Shown here piece by piece: positions 19,813 to 30,293 of a DNA stretch of 64,000 nucleotides (position 1 is the stretch's first letter; every line of letters starts with the position of its first letter). Origin of the DNA: Prostheceraeus crozeri (taxonomy: Eukaryota > Platyhelminthes > Polycladida > Euryleptidae). Made by a program: the position numbers and the translations under genes. The notes below the pieces were generated by a model that was not told the origin of the DNA, did no database searches, and saw only the letters and a program-made list of their open reading frames with translations. The stretch spans positions 224,501 to 288,500 of the forward strand of contig CAJQUW010002197.1 in assembly GCA_907163375.1 (NCBI GenBank), read 5' to 3'.

Positions 19813-19929
19813 GATGGAGGAGCGAGAGCGAGTATACAACAATCTTGCTCGAATAGGCTCATCAACAACTGACGATGATGCCAATTCAACAGAGTGGGGT
19901 ATATACCGCCCTCTATCAGTCGGATGGTA
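19813..19929 (+). CDS. Mini-gene between the two stem-loop cassettes
   Basis: A 38-residue frame (MEERERVYNNLARIGSSTTD, ending PLSVGW), acidic in the middle. It is preceded by a TATATAAA box at about 19769 and by TGTTTTCGCAG directly before the ATG, and followed at 20030 by a histone-type stem-loop. I support it as a gene only because promoter and 3' signal frame it; the product is not recognised and may be too short to be real. Confidence 0.3.
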
Positions 19930-20029
19930 GCAGAGGAGGTCGATGCCGCTGACATGGAGAGATTAAAAGTCTCTCTCAGTGGAATCGGTCAAACCTAAGT
20001 CTGCATTCGTATCCCGAGAACGAACCAAC

Positions 20030-20045
20030 GGTCTTTTTAAGGACC
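20030..20045 (+). terminator. Histone-type 3' stem-loop 2
   Basis: GGTCTTTTTAAGGACC fits the metazoan consensus GGYYYUHHUHARRRCC at all 16 positions: a 6-bp stem (one G-U pair) with TTTA loop, preceded by AACC-AAC and followed by CCTA. Such loops are bound by SLBP and replace the poly(A) tail on replication-dependent histone mRNAs. Confidence 0.55.
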
Positions 20046-20059
20046 CCTATTGGGCAAAA

Positions 20060-20135
20060 TATGATAGTATCTCCACGTGGTTTTCCCTGGACTGACTTCG
20101 GTCTGACTGAATTCGGTCTGACTGAATCTATCATA
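20060..20135 (+). promoter_or_regulatory. Palindromic cassette 2 with UUCG hairpin
   Basis: Arms TATGATAG and CTATCATA differ from cassette 1 by one paired change (G-C to A-T), keeping complementarity. The inside matches cassette 1 (CTCC-CGTGGTTT-CCCTGGAC) and has the TTCGGTCTGACTGAA word doubled. It lies upstream of the RNase H-like gene. Confidence 0.5.
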
Positions 20136-20630
20136 CAAATAAAAAATAGAATCACAAAGTTGTATCTGCTATCAGTCAACTTAAACGTTGCATGTTAAGG
20201 AGAATTTCGGTATAATTTTTCCTGTTAGTAAGCGATCTCTCTTGTGACAGCGGATGATATCGTAGTGATAAGTGTGGCAAGGTAGTGTGTCATATTTTAG
20301 ACCGAAACGTCTGGGGCATTTGACACAGTTCTCAACGTAGCACTTTGAACACCAATCGGTTGAGTCCTAGCTATCTGCCACAGGTTGCTTTCTAAATTCT
20401 CCATTGCCAACGTTATCTGAGAATGAGCCATGAGCTCTTTTAAGAACTGCCTCTATCACTGAGGCTAAATGATGAAGGAATGAAATGGAAGGCCACTCTT
20501 ACTCCACTCGTATACAAAATCACTTTCTATCTTGTCTAATGGTGCGATCTCTTTTGATAGAAAAATAGACCGATAATAAATGTGATAACTAACCCCATAT
20601 CTAAGTTCCTCCATTTATTTCCATTTCTAG

Positions 20631-21272
20631 ATGAATACATTACAAAGCAAAGACATTACAAAGCCTTCGGCGTCCTTTTCTTGTCTCGGTGTCTCCTACT
20701 CTATTAAGCGCAAAATTAAAACTCTTTCTAGGGATCATCGTAAAAATGTCTTACGAGTCCTGAATAATTGGAATACGGAGACTGCCGAGTCAGCGCGCGG
20801 TTACCTGGCCTTTCTATTGTTTGTTACATTTGATTTCTTTGCTCCGATGCATTTTACCCGTTTTCAGCTCGGTTTTTTCTTCATATTGATGAACCTGGTC
20901 AAGTGGTCGGTACGCCTGCTTGGCAAGAGCACCAAACATTCGTTGCACGCGAACGCTACTCCTTTGAAAATAGCGGTTGTTTCTGATAATCTTTTTGTTT
21001 CCGCGCCAGTTATCAATCATCAGTATCACAACGAATTGTTGGCTGCGTGCCTCGCCAACTTGGTGGCCCGACCTAATGACACAGTTTTTACAGATTGCGT
21101 TGGAGCTCTTAACCTTGGTGTTAGATCGCGTCGGTTCCTCACCTTACGAGTTTTGTTGAAGTCTGCTATTCCGGTTCTTTTTAAGTATATTGAATCTTTG
21201 AGTAACCCGCCGATGGGCCATCTCGGCTACCGGGGGAGACATGTTGGTTTCAGTGTTAATGTTGTAACGTAA
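20631..21272 (+). CDS. RT-tail / RNase H-like protein in left arm of copy B
   Basis: An open frame of 213 residues. Residues 14-60 resemble the segment just after the RT palm (SCLGVSYSI for the FLG motif, then LSRDHRKNVLRVL). A hydrophobic connection follows, then an RNase H-like domain from about residue 105: HANATPLKIAVVS, YHNELLAACLANLVA, DTVFTDCVGALN and a C-terminal KYIESLSNPP. The A-x-A-T-P and E-L-L-A-A-C patterns are most like hepadnavirus-type and DIRS-like RNase H. The ATG directly follows a TTTCCATTTCTAG acceptor-like stretch and AATAAA lies at 21467-21472. It is either a captured retroelement piece kept by the Polinton or a nested fossil; treated as a fossil. Confidence 0.55.
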   Translation: MNTLQSKDITKPSASFSCLGVSYSIKRKIKTLSRDHRKNVLRVLNNWNTETAESARGYLAFLLFVTFDFFAPMHFTRFQLGFFFILMNLVKWSVRLLGKSTKHSLHANATPLKIAVVSDNLFVSAPVINHQYHNELLAACLANLVARPNDTVFTDCVGALNLGVRSRRFLTLRVLLKSAIPVLFKYIESLSNPPMGHLGYRGRHVGFSVNVVT

Positions 21273-21466
21273 CAACCGTCCTCTCCGGTTGATACAGCCA
21301 ATTAGACGATAGTAATGAACCATAGGACGGTGTTAGTAGCATGTCTTATATTGATGGTGATAGTAGCATGTCGTGCTGATATATACTGTTTTTCGAATTT
21401 GTTAAAGTGCCTCTCGCTCTGTATACGTGATATCTCTGCTCTGGTGCATGTTGTACATTTTGAGAA

Positions 21467-21472
21467 AATAAA
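21467..21472 (+). terminator. Poly(A) signal of the RNase H-like gene
   Basis: AATAAA followed by a T-rich stretch, about 195 bp after the stop at 21272. The convergent minus-strand gene ends at 21523. Confidence 0.5.
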
Positions 21473-21522
21473 GATTTTGAAACACTGTCTTTTATGTAGG
21501 TTTATTTATCATGAAATATACT

Positions 21523-21783
21523 TTATAGTGATGAAAAGTCAAGTGGAAGAACCTTTAAGTCATTGTAGAGTTTGTAGCACGTTGGACGTTTGGGAGCATC
21601 TGGCACTTTTCCTATGCGCGTTGTATTAGGCGTCCACGCCTCGTCAGTCCACACAATTCTCTTTATCTTCCCCTTCTCCTTCTCACAATCCTTGCTTTTG
21701 CACTCCTTCACTTCTTCCTCATCCCACTCGTTGAGGATTATGAAGTCGAAAATTTCCAAGGCGGGAGATCTAGCTTCCATCAT
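21523..21783 (-). CDS. Unrecognised acidic protein, left arm of copy B
   Basis: 86 residues: MMEARSPALEIFDFIILNEW, then an acidic-to-basic charged run (DEEEVKECKSKDCEKEKGK) and VWTDEAWTPNTTRIGKVPDA, ending with YNDLKVLPLDFSSL. Two cysteines sit in the charged run. It is downstream of, and on the same strand as, the gene at 21947-22399, so the pair may be co-transcribed away from the polymerase. No family recognised. Confidence 0.45.
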   Translation of the reverse strand: MMEARSPALEIFDFIILNEWDEEEVKECKSKDCEKEKGKIKRIVWTDEAWTPNTTRIGKVPDAPKRPTCYKLYNDLKVLPLDFSSL

Positions 21784-21946
21784 TAGATAAATGAGAATGA
21801 GAAGTGTTTCAATTTTCTAACGTTTATATGTTTTCCAACAATGAATTCCTCAACAGCCAATCACAACCATTCTCATTTAGACAAGGACTAATCCAAAATT
21901 AAGTAAAAACAGGGAGATGAAGCAAATAAACATTTATTTAATCAAT

Positions 21947-22399
21947 TTACAAATAATTTATAAGTTCTTCGGAAGTCACATTGTCCCATAGGCTCTCACA
22001 CTCAGTACAGTTCCACTTAAGCTGCCTCAAGCGTTCCTCAGCTGCAGCCAACACACCAAAGATGTAGTTCCGTTCTACTTCATTACGGGGTTCGGATGAT
22101 GGACTATACCATCTCCTTATATTATGGAGATGGTTAATGTCTGTTTCCATTTTCACATTCTTTGTATTATATTGTAGGTATTTCCACCGCACATTTAGCC
22201 ACACCTCCGCGTCCTGATCATCCGTCGACGACAATTCTTCTTCCTTTTCAACCGTCGGTAATTTCAACTTTGGAATATTGTCGAGTGTCTTATGATTCAC
22301 CAACTTTGCTTTTTTGGGTGTAGGAGGGCAAGTTGTTGTGCTTCGTGCTGACACTGGCGATTCAACAGAGACTGTTGAAAGAGAACTCATGACTTTCAA
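21947..22399 (-). CDS. Unrecognised NLS-bearing protein divergent to the polymerase
   Basis: 150 residues. A Ser/Thr-rich start is followed by a nuclear-localisation-like PPTPKKAKL, an acidic stretch, then a helical C-terminal half (WLNVRWKYLQYNTKNVKM, NHLHNIRRWY, ERNYIFGVLAAAEERLRQL, CTECESLWDNV). It faces the polymerase across a 265-bp gap with TATAAA-like words (about 22488). Early regulatory proteins often sit there in virus-like elements, but no function can be named. Confidence 0.5.
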   Translation of the reverse strand: MKVMSSLSTVSVESPVSARSTTTCPPTPKKAKLVNHKTLDNIPKLKLPTVEKEEELSSTDDQDAEVWLNVRWKYLQYNTKNVKMETDINHLHNIRRWYSPSSEPRNEVERNYIFGVLAAAEERLRQLKWNCTECESLWDNVTSEELINYL

Positions 22400-22663
22400 A
22401 TGAATGTCCTAGACTTGATTTCTTAGTGTTTAAGTATAAGCAAGCAACCAATCAGAATGAATAGCCAATAAATGTTGAGTATAAGAGCATATAAAGGAAA
22501 AAATAGACTAAATTTCATTCGATATTTGAGACGTATTAATGCCAAGTGAACATTTCTCTCCACTCAAATATATTCTAACGTTGCTGACGTATCCTATTTT
22601 GGTTTGAGACAATTACTACATTCTGACTATCAAAGAATCAGATTTTGACTTAATTTCGTTGAA
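22400..22663. promoter_or_regulatory. Divergent promoter between the NLS gene and the polymerase
   Basis: An AT-rich gap. CATATAAAGG at about 22485 is a TATA box on plus; CACTCAAATATATTCTAACG near 22560 resembles AGCTCAAATATCATATTATC upstream of the end-gene ATG on the other side of the element, so the two outward promoters may share an element. Confidence 0.45.
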
Positions 22664-25600
22664 ATGGTAAGCTAAATATTTTATCACCCATCTACCTTAA
22701 ACGTTAGGTCAATGCCATTTTTCTCAATTTCAGGCATCTACTTCATCATCAAGGCGCTCCCTTCTCGAGGAAGCTTTACAACTGTTGAGTGAAGGTAGGT
22801 TCTACAAATAAACTATGACTTCAATAGAGATGACAGAATGATTTCTCCTCCATATGATGACCGTTCCAACTCAAGTTCACAGTCGCGGGAAGCATCCAAG
22901 ACATGTGCTGATAGTGATTGTGGGCTCATCTTTACGATGAAGCACGATCTCACCCGACACATCAGACATGTGTGTCAACCCAAACCATCATGAATCTCCC
23001 AAGGTGAGGATGATCTTATTCAACATGTCTCCTTTACTTCCGACTTTTGTTTCCAATCTTTTGAAACAAGTTTTGAATTACCTTCACATAGACTTCACCA
23101 CACACACAAATGATAGTTATAGCAAAAGCACCTCCTCCATTCGACTAACTGACGCATCGCTCAATAATGTAGTGAGAAATTACCATATGGTATCCTCAGA
23201 ACCTGTTGCTGATTTTCCGGAGTGGTTCCATCAAAATTCAACATTGATAGATGCGCTCTTTCATAATTTAGATCAGTTTAGAATAATAGCGCTCATCTAC
23301 CTTAAAATAAAATATGTTAAAGTTGATTATCATGGTGGTCAAACAGTACAGAGGTTGGTGTTTTACATACCATCCTCTCCTGCTACAGAGGTAGTCGATA
23401 AAGAAGTTTGGTTAAATTTTCACATCCAAGGACTAAAATCAAATATTGATAAATTTAACGAGCGCGATAGTGGTCTAATTTTTGATGGCATGGAATCTGC
23501 CAATTTCAAAATTGCTCTATTAGAAAATTACCGTCGGCGAGGCTCTTTCAATCTTCTAAAAACGTTAAGGGATAAGAATACAGTCATTCCTGTAGATTGT
23601 GTATCACAGTGTTTTAAGTATGCGGTATTATCCATTCTTCACTATCATGATGTACAGAACAACCGCTTCCGTAAAAGCATATATCATCAATGGGAGAATG
23701 AATTGAAGTTTGATGACTGCAATAGAGAAGACATGAAGTTTAAAGATATAGAGAAATTTGAAAAATTAAATGAAATTAAAAAAGTTGTTTACGTCTGGCA
23801 AGAGGGGCTTAAGGGTGTGCGCTACAACAACCGTTCATCAACTTATTATCGGGTAGTCAATCTCCTGCTAGTATATCAAAATAATAGTGAAAATTGGCAT
23901 TACTGCGGTGTGCCTAAAGTGACTCGACTATATTCCCACTTAACATCTAGAAGAGGAGAGTATTTCATATGTGACCGTTGTATGCACCCCTTTTGGTCAA
24001 AAGATAAATTTGAAACACATTATGAATGGCGTAAGCGAGGTAAACTGCAAATAGAGCGCATGCCCAAAGATAAAGAGTTTTCATATAGATAGAATGGTGA
24101 TGAATTAAGTCCTCTTCGTGTCATCTATGCTGACATCGAATGCTATATTGATGATAACACCCATAAAGCGGCAGCCATATCATGTTATGAGGTATGGCAT
24201 GATTACTTCAAAATAAAAATAATAAAATGCACGTCTGGCAAGGTGAGGATTGTATACATAAAGTCTTTCAATTCCTCGAAAGCGATGCCAAACTTCAGCA
24301 AAAATATGATTCTGAACTCCAACGCAGATCATTGAATATGTCAGGAGATGATCAAGTAAAATTTGAAAGTTGTGAAGTCTGTGCAGGATGTAATAAAACG
24401 TTTGATGAAGATAAAATCAAGAAAGTGCGCGAACATGATCACATCACTACTAAATTTAGAAACGCGCTATGGACAAGATGTAATTTTTCACTGAGACTGA
24501 AACGGCGTACTCTACCCGCTATTTTTCATAACTTCAAGGGTTATGACAGTCATGATAGTTTAAGGGGGTTAGGAAAAATGAAGGAGTGGAAGTTAAGTGT
24601 GATAGCTCAAACGAGAGAACAGTTCATGGCCATGACAGCAAAAGTAGCAGTTGACACAAGTAAAGAAAATAAAGCAGTCTATTTTGATATAAAATTTTTA
24701 GATTCCTATCAATTCATGGCTTCATCACTAGCATCTCTCGTTCAAAATCTTAAGTCTCTTCCACTAACTCAAAATTTGAAGAAACAATATCCTAACTTGA
24801 CAGATGAAGTCATCACACGCAACGGAGTGTTTCCATATGCATACTTTGATAACATTTCTAAACGTAGTGAGACTTCTCTTCCATCAATAGATAAATTTAA
24901 AAATGATTTGACTGGTGTAGAATGCAAGGTAGAAGATTAAAATCATGCTCAAGTTGCATGGACAAAATTTGACTGTCAAACTTTTAGCGATTATATGATC
25001 GCCTATCTAAAATTAGATGTATTTTTGCTGGCTGATGTATTTCAGGAGTTTCGACGAGTGGCATTAGAAGAAGATAAATTAGATCCTGTCCACTTTGTCA
25101 GTCTTCCAGCCATGTCATTCCAGTCTGCTTTTAAAATGACTGGAGAGACCATCCATCTTTTGCAAGATCCAGAGATGTATAATTTATTTGAACGAGAAAT
25201 TCCCGGCGGTCTCACATTTGTAAATAGGCATCAAATAAAATCAAAAATAGTAGATGATAATCAGATTCATCTAAAGTACTATGACCAGAATAATTTATAT
25301 GGTAGTTCACTATCCAAACCACTCCCTCACTCTGAGTTTAGCTGGTTGGATGATAATGAAATTCAGCATTTCTCCAACCCTTCAAACATACTAGCTATTC
25401 CAGAAGATGGTGATTGGGGATATTATTGTGAGATAGATCTTGTCTATCCAAATAGTATCAAAAAAATACTGCGGATTTTTCACTTGCACCCGAATCAGGC
25501 GAAGTGACTGAAGATATGTTTTCGGACTTTATGAAACAATTTCATAAAGATTTAGAAGGGAGCGGACAGCCCAAGTATAGGGCTTGCCATAAACTTTTGC

Positions 25601-26629
25601 TTACTCAATTTAATAAAGAAAATTATTTAGTCCACTTCTCTATCTTAAAATTTGATTTAGAAATGGGCATGAGTTTAAAAACAGTTCACAATTCAACAGT
25701 TATCAAATTTAGACAGAAAGCCTTTCTGAAACCTCATATTGGTAGTAACAGCCAGAAACGTAATAGCCCAAAACAATTTTGAAAAGGATTTTTCTAAATA
25801 TAAGAATAATAGTCTTTTTGGTAAGACGATGGATGACGTTGGAAAGCGTATAAACTATAAACTTGTGAATCATAATGATAAATTTCAAAAGTTAGCGACA
25901 TCACCTCTCTTTATTGGTAGAGATATTATAAATGATGAGTTGGTTGGTGTTAAAATGATAAAATCAAAAGTAGAGTTGTGCAAGCCCATCTATATTGGAC
26001 AAGCTGTATTAGACTATTCCAAGCTTGAAATGTATCAACTCTTCTATAGAATATTAAAACCATATCCTCTAATTAAAGACGCGCGTTTGCTGGGTGGTGA
26101 TACCGACAGTTTCTTTTTAAGTATCGCTGCTCAGAAAGAGTTAAATTTCAATGAAATAGGAAACTCTTTAGAAAAATATTTTGATACGTCAAATTATCCT
26201 ACAGGTCACCCACTATACTCTACTAAAAATAAAGCAGAATTAGGATGCTTTAAAGATGAAATGGCAGGAAAGGAAATTAAGGAAATGATTCTTCTTCGTC
26301 CTAAAATGTATTCTATGAAACCAAAAGACTCCAGTGACAGTATTAAGCGTGCAAAAAGCACATCTAAATCGACTGTTGTAAATATGAAACATAGGGTCTA
26401 TAAGATGGCCTACATAAATAAGAACATAACGTTTGTCAACATGACCATCTTAAAATCAAAGACACATGAGGTAAAAACTCATATATCTAGGAAGCGAGCA
26501 CTTTCAGCGTGGGAGGATAAGAGGTGTTGGATAGGACATAACAAATCTCTTCCACATGGACATCCTGACACAAAGATATCACTACCCAAAAGAATTAAAC
26601 TCACACTACCACATTCAGGAGACGTGTGA
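22664..26629 (+). pseudogene. Protein-primed family-B DNA polymerase, copy B
   Basis: The ATG at 22664 is followed at once by a GTAAGC donor; a 67-bp intron ends TTTCAG at 22733. Early on is a C2H2 finger (CADSDCGLIFTMKHDLTRHI region, about 22895-22970). Then YSHLTSRRGEYFICDRCMHP (a second zinc site), the exonuclease-like DIECY stretch, an HNH-like C-x-x-C...HDH region (about 24385-24445), HNFKGYDSH, SLPAMSFQSAFKMTG, DQNNLYG (motif A), KNNSLFGKTMDD (motif B), LLGGDTDSFFLS (motif C) and LRPKMYSM. This order is typical of Polinton/adintovirus PolB, which replicates linear genomes primed by a terminal protein. It converges on the minus-strand block; AATAAA lies at 26824. Fossil in several pieces. 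Confidence 0.88.
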
Positions 26630-26823
26630 ATAGATTCATTCTCAAATCAGTATTTTGATGAAGTTTTTGTTGATATTCATTGTTGCTTTATGTATCGCGT
26701 TAGATCGCACTTCCTTGTAGATATATGCCTACAGTCAGTTCAGTCCTACTATGTCTATGAAAAGACTTTCCCACCTTGTCAACGCTTCTTCAAAAGACTT
26801 TTTCATACATATCTTTTTATTTC

Positions 26824-26829
26824 AATAAA
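26824..26829 (+). terminator. Poly(A) signal after the polymerase
   Basis: AATAAA within TTTTTATTTCAATAAAC. The TTTATT on the same stretch could serve the converging minus-strand gene, whose stop is at 26844. Confidence 0.5.
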
Positions 26830-26843
26830 CTTTTACAATGACT

Positions 26844-28115
26844 TTACTTTGCTTTCCAAAACACTAAAGCTGTGAGGGATTTAGTATCTTTCACATGAAT
26901 GCACTCATGTAAACCATTTGTAATTTTGAGAGAAATAGACGGGGTAGTTTGTTTGATAACAGGATCGTAGAAAATAGGTTGAAACATCTTTTCAACTATT
27001 CCGTATGAAGCGTCTTTATCATGAATGAAATCACGTAAAATGTATTCTTTTTTCTCACCAACAGAAATAGGTGAAATCAGATCACTTTGAATGTAGAGAT
27101 GTTGTTCATGTTTATCAAGTGTCATTGGTGTTCCTACACCAATCGTGTATCAAGCAGCAAACTTATCTTGTAGAAATGAAAAACCAAATAGTCTCTTCAA
27201 ATTTTTACTCAATTGACATTAAATGTCATCACCCAGCTTCAGAACAGCACTTTGATTTTTAATTGAAAACGAAATGTGATGTGTCTTTGCATCATATTTA
27301 CTTTTCAACACTTTCTTCAACTTGTGCTGAATATATGGATTTATTACATGAATAAAGTTTTCAACTGTATTGTATAGACGCGGCATTGTATTGATACTAA
27401 CTTTAGTTTCTTGATAAAATTGGTAAATTTTCTTGATGCGATCACCATAGATGTCCACCCACCATTCATCATTAACTGAGTCAGCTTTAGTGTGATATTC
27501 ATGAGAAGCATAAACCATACGGCTTCCAATAGTAGGTGATACATGTCTTACAAAATGACGCAAGGTTGGAGAGAAATAAACTGCAAGTTTGTCGTTGTAT
27601 TTCTGAATAACCAGCTTATCCTTCCGAGCCATGATTTTCTCTCCATACTTCTTACCCGCAGTCTCATTCCATCGCTTTACTAACTGAATAAGTGACAAAG
27701 GCTTGACACCACGCTTTTTCAAAATGATACGTTCTTCACATTCTACAACATCTTCATCAAATATTTTAAATTCATAATGATATTTGCTTATTCGGTTTGA
27801 ATAAACTTTTGTAACATTTGCAAAATAGCCATTGTTGTCAGATGCATTATTCATCGTTATTCCGTCATGGGTGCGAGGAGTCAATACCATTTCTTCCAAT
27901 TCATTCACATTCTGAATATTACTATCGCAACAAATGCTGGAAACACCTGCTTCCCATTCACCTTCAGGAAGTAATGGACGATTTAATTCTACTCGATGGT
28001 CTGATGGTTTATTTTTGGGAAATTTATTCATAGAAGCATTACTGGGTAAGTAAATTAGAAACAAATCCTTATTTTCACTTTCCATATCATTCACATTGGA
28101 AATATGTATTTCCAC
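26844..28115 (-). pseudogene. Penton-like virion protein 2, copy B
   Basis: The N-terminus (KDLFLIYLPSNASMNKFPKN, RPLLPEGEWEAGVSSI) is the classic opening of the family that accompanies F54H12.2-type capsids (F-x-x-x-L-P-S-N-x-S ... G-x-W-E-V/A-G-x). The C-terminal part has LYIQSDLISPISVGEKKEYI and ends in a beta-rich LVFWKAK. It is a diverged tandem paralogue of the gene at 28125-29538. Penton or fibre-base type capsid role is inferred. It is the last gene of the minus-strand block. Fossil. Confidence 0.6.
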
Positions 28116-28124
28116 ACTTTTGCA

Positions 28125-29538
28125 TTAATTCTTCATTCGGAAATGGAGTGTGATACTTGTCACAGCATCTTTATGAAAAGGAATCAACGCACCAGCATCG
28201 TCATAAATTGCAATATCCGTTTGTGGTATATAGTTTGATTTCAAGTTTGTATAATGCACTTTCTTAAAAGTATGCTCAGATAGAATACTACAGCTTTTTG
28301 GTTGGTAGGGTATCATTGCTGGAAATGAAGGTTCAACATCTCCCACACGTCAATCTTCACCAAAATTGGAATATATCTGAAAATAGTTAATACGACGCGA
28401 TAACGATATGCTCGCGCTAGCTTTTGTTACAGTACCACTTTTAAAAGTATTTTGATCAAATCCCAAAATGTCCATTAGGGCATTGTCCATAATAAGCTCA
28501 ATATTTTTCCTACTTACACTAAGAGACAGAGCACCTACTTTAACAGAAAAAGAAATATGCTGTTCAGTAATCACTTCATTCAAATAATCTATAGCCAATT
28601 TCACTGAAGTGATAATGTGAGGTGTCAACACTCTTGTTTTATGTAAGATACCACCTAAAGGATCTACACACTTTCTGTATAAAGATACGGACCATTCTAT
28701 ATCAAACTGATTTGAACCATTACATTCCAGATAGCGCATATTAAATTTTCCATGAAGAGCTGCAGAACGATGTCGTAAGAACTGATGAAAATCTTCTGAA
28801 CGAACCAATACTAGATCATCATCATTTAGTTTACTGATTACGATATGATAAGACAATTTGTTGTAAGTTAATGTTGCCACTTGTTCACCACCTACTCGAA
28901 AGAGATAATTCAATTTCTTCAATAATGCTTCAGGAGTCATGTTCGTCTTTCTTGCCTTAATCACAATCTTCTTCACCAACGTCTCTTCATTTTCGCAATA
29001 AGATCCACATAATAGGCTTTCTCTTTATGAATCAAATTTTTACAACCTCTAGGATAGTAATTAGCTTGATAAGTATCATAGCTTGTCAAGGCGCTAGCAA
29101 AGTAACCTAAATCATTTCTTGAACTCGGACTCAAAGCAACAATCCAATCTTTATCAACTGCATGATACATATGATCATATTCACCATTGTGGGGAGTAAA
29201 CTGGACAGTGTGTCTACATGCTTTATTCAGGAAATCAAATACGAATATTTTACATGTTTGGAAATCTATCTTTGACAATTTCGGAATGTTAACTCGATAT
29301 ACCTCTTCACACTGATACATACATTCTGTACATCTGTACGTCTCATATTAATAGTCATCACTTCATGATCAAAAGTATATACACAGTTACTGTGAACAAG
29401 TTGGGTGACGCCTACTTCCCACTTTCCATTCAGCTGTTGTGTATTATCAATGGGAGAAGAAAAGATAGGAGCTCGATTACCAACAAATCCATTTGTTGCC
29501 ACATTGCTAAGCAAAACATGATAGAATGACATTTTCAT
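28125..29538 (-). pseudogene. Penton-like virion protein 1, copy B
   Basis: Same gene as 1-943 in copy A, here with its C-terminus in view. After the KWEVGVTQLVHSN opening come CEEVYRVNIP, a middle region with HQFLRHRSAALHGKFNMRYL and a C-terminal domain: FQIYSNFGED, then SFPAMIPYQPKS, PQTDIAIYDDAGALIPF and ITLHFRMKN. The ending D-D-x-G-x-x-I-P-F ... V-T-L-H-F-R is a strong family mark. The two paralogues lie head to tail with about 10 bp between, suggesting co-expression. Confidence 0.65.
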
Positions 29539-29574
29539 TTCGGTGATCTATACATTAACAATTTGCATAACATC

Positions 29575-29799
29575 ATGAAGACTTGGATTTTGGACTCTCT
29601 ACAATATATTAAAGTTGATCGCGATGGAAACGTTCATTTCAAGAATTCTTTTGGAAATACATCGAAAGGAATTACACTAACATGGCGACATTTTTTCAAT
29701 CTTAATGATATCACTAGGGATTTGGAATATTTTAAAACGTTGAAATTCATCTCCTTGGGTAATCAAGTTTGGCTTCAACATCACAGAAATGAAATTTAA
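29575..29799 (+). CDS. PC4-like transcription coactivator, first paralogue, copy B
   Basis: The protein is identical to that of 980-1204, which over about 75 residues means essentially no amino-acid divergence since the copies parted, in contrast to changes in the capsid and TBP-like genes. Confidence 0.5.
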   Translation: MKTWILDSLQYIKVDRDGNVHFKNSFGNTSKGITLTWRHFFNLNDITRDLEYFKTLKFISLGNQVWLQHHRNEI

Positions 29800-29846
29800 A
29801 TCCATCATTCTCATCTCTCCATCTATTTCTCATTTCGCAAATGCAA

Positions 29847-29863
29847 TTGGAAAAAGTATAAAA
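29847..29863 (+). promoter_or_regulatory. TATA promoter word upstream of PC4-like gene 2, copy B
   Basis: TTGGAAAAAGTATAAAA, identical to the word at 1252-1268. Confidence 0.6.
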
Positions 29864-29967
29864 CATGTGTACATCGCTCCATTATGTCCTTCATTCGTCG
29901 CAAGTTCATCGCATTGCTACGCAAATCTTAATGAGACACCATCTTCAACACAATGTCACACTCCATC

Positions 29968-30180
29968 ATGAAGACTTGGAAATTGGATTTCCTACAATAT
30001 ATTGAAAGTGATCATGAGCGAAACATATGTTTCAAGGAGTATACTGGCAATGTGAGAAGAGTATCTGCTTTATCATATCGACATTTTCAGTCTCTAAATC
30101 ATATTATGAAGGACTTAAAATACTTCTGTATCAAAAAAACATTCACGTATAGGAAATCGCATATGGTTGCGACTTAACAG
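29968..30180 (+). pseudogene. PC4-like transcription coactivator, second paralogue, copy B
   Basis: Matches 1373-1590 nearly base for base (MKTWKLDFLQYI, YRHFQSLNHIMKDLKYF). Coordinates mark the homologous domain. Fossil. Confidence 0.42.
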
Positions 30181-30240
30181 ACAGCGAATTCAAATTTATC
30201 ATTCACAACTTTTTATCTACTTCACATTTCATCAAGGCAG

Positions 30241-30257
30241 TTGGAAAAAGTATAAAA
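30241..30257 (+). promoter_or_regulatory. TATA promoter word upstream of the TBP-like gene, copy B
   Basis: TTGGAAAAAGTATAAAA, 37 bp before ATG 30294, as in copy A. Confidence 0.65.
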
Positions 30258-30293
30258 GGAAGATACATCACTCTATTTACTCATTTCTTCATC

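Noticed and set aside
20430-20460. A third histone-type stem-loop (GAGCTCTTTTAAGAACTG)
   Set aside because: One stem pair is missing and the consensus GG...CC is absent.
19800-20630. Trans-spliced leader acceptors directly before ATGs at 19813 and 20631
   Set aside because: The TTTCGCAG and TTTCTAG words before these ATGs are suggestive, but no donor or leader gene is visible and trans-splicing is not expected in most candidate hosts.
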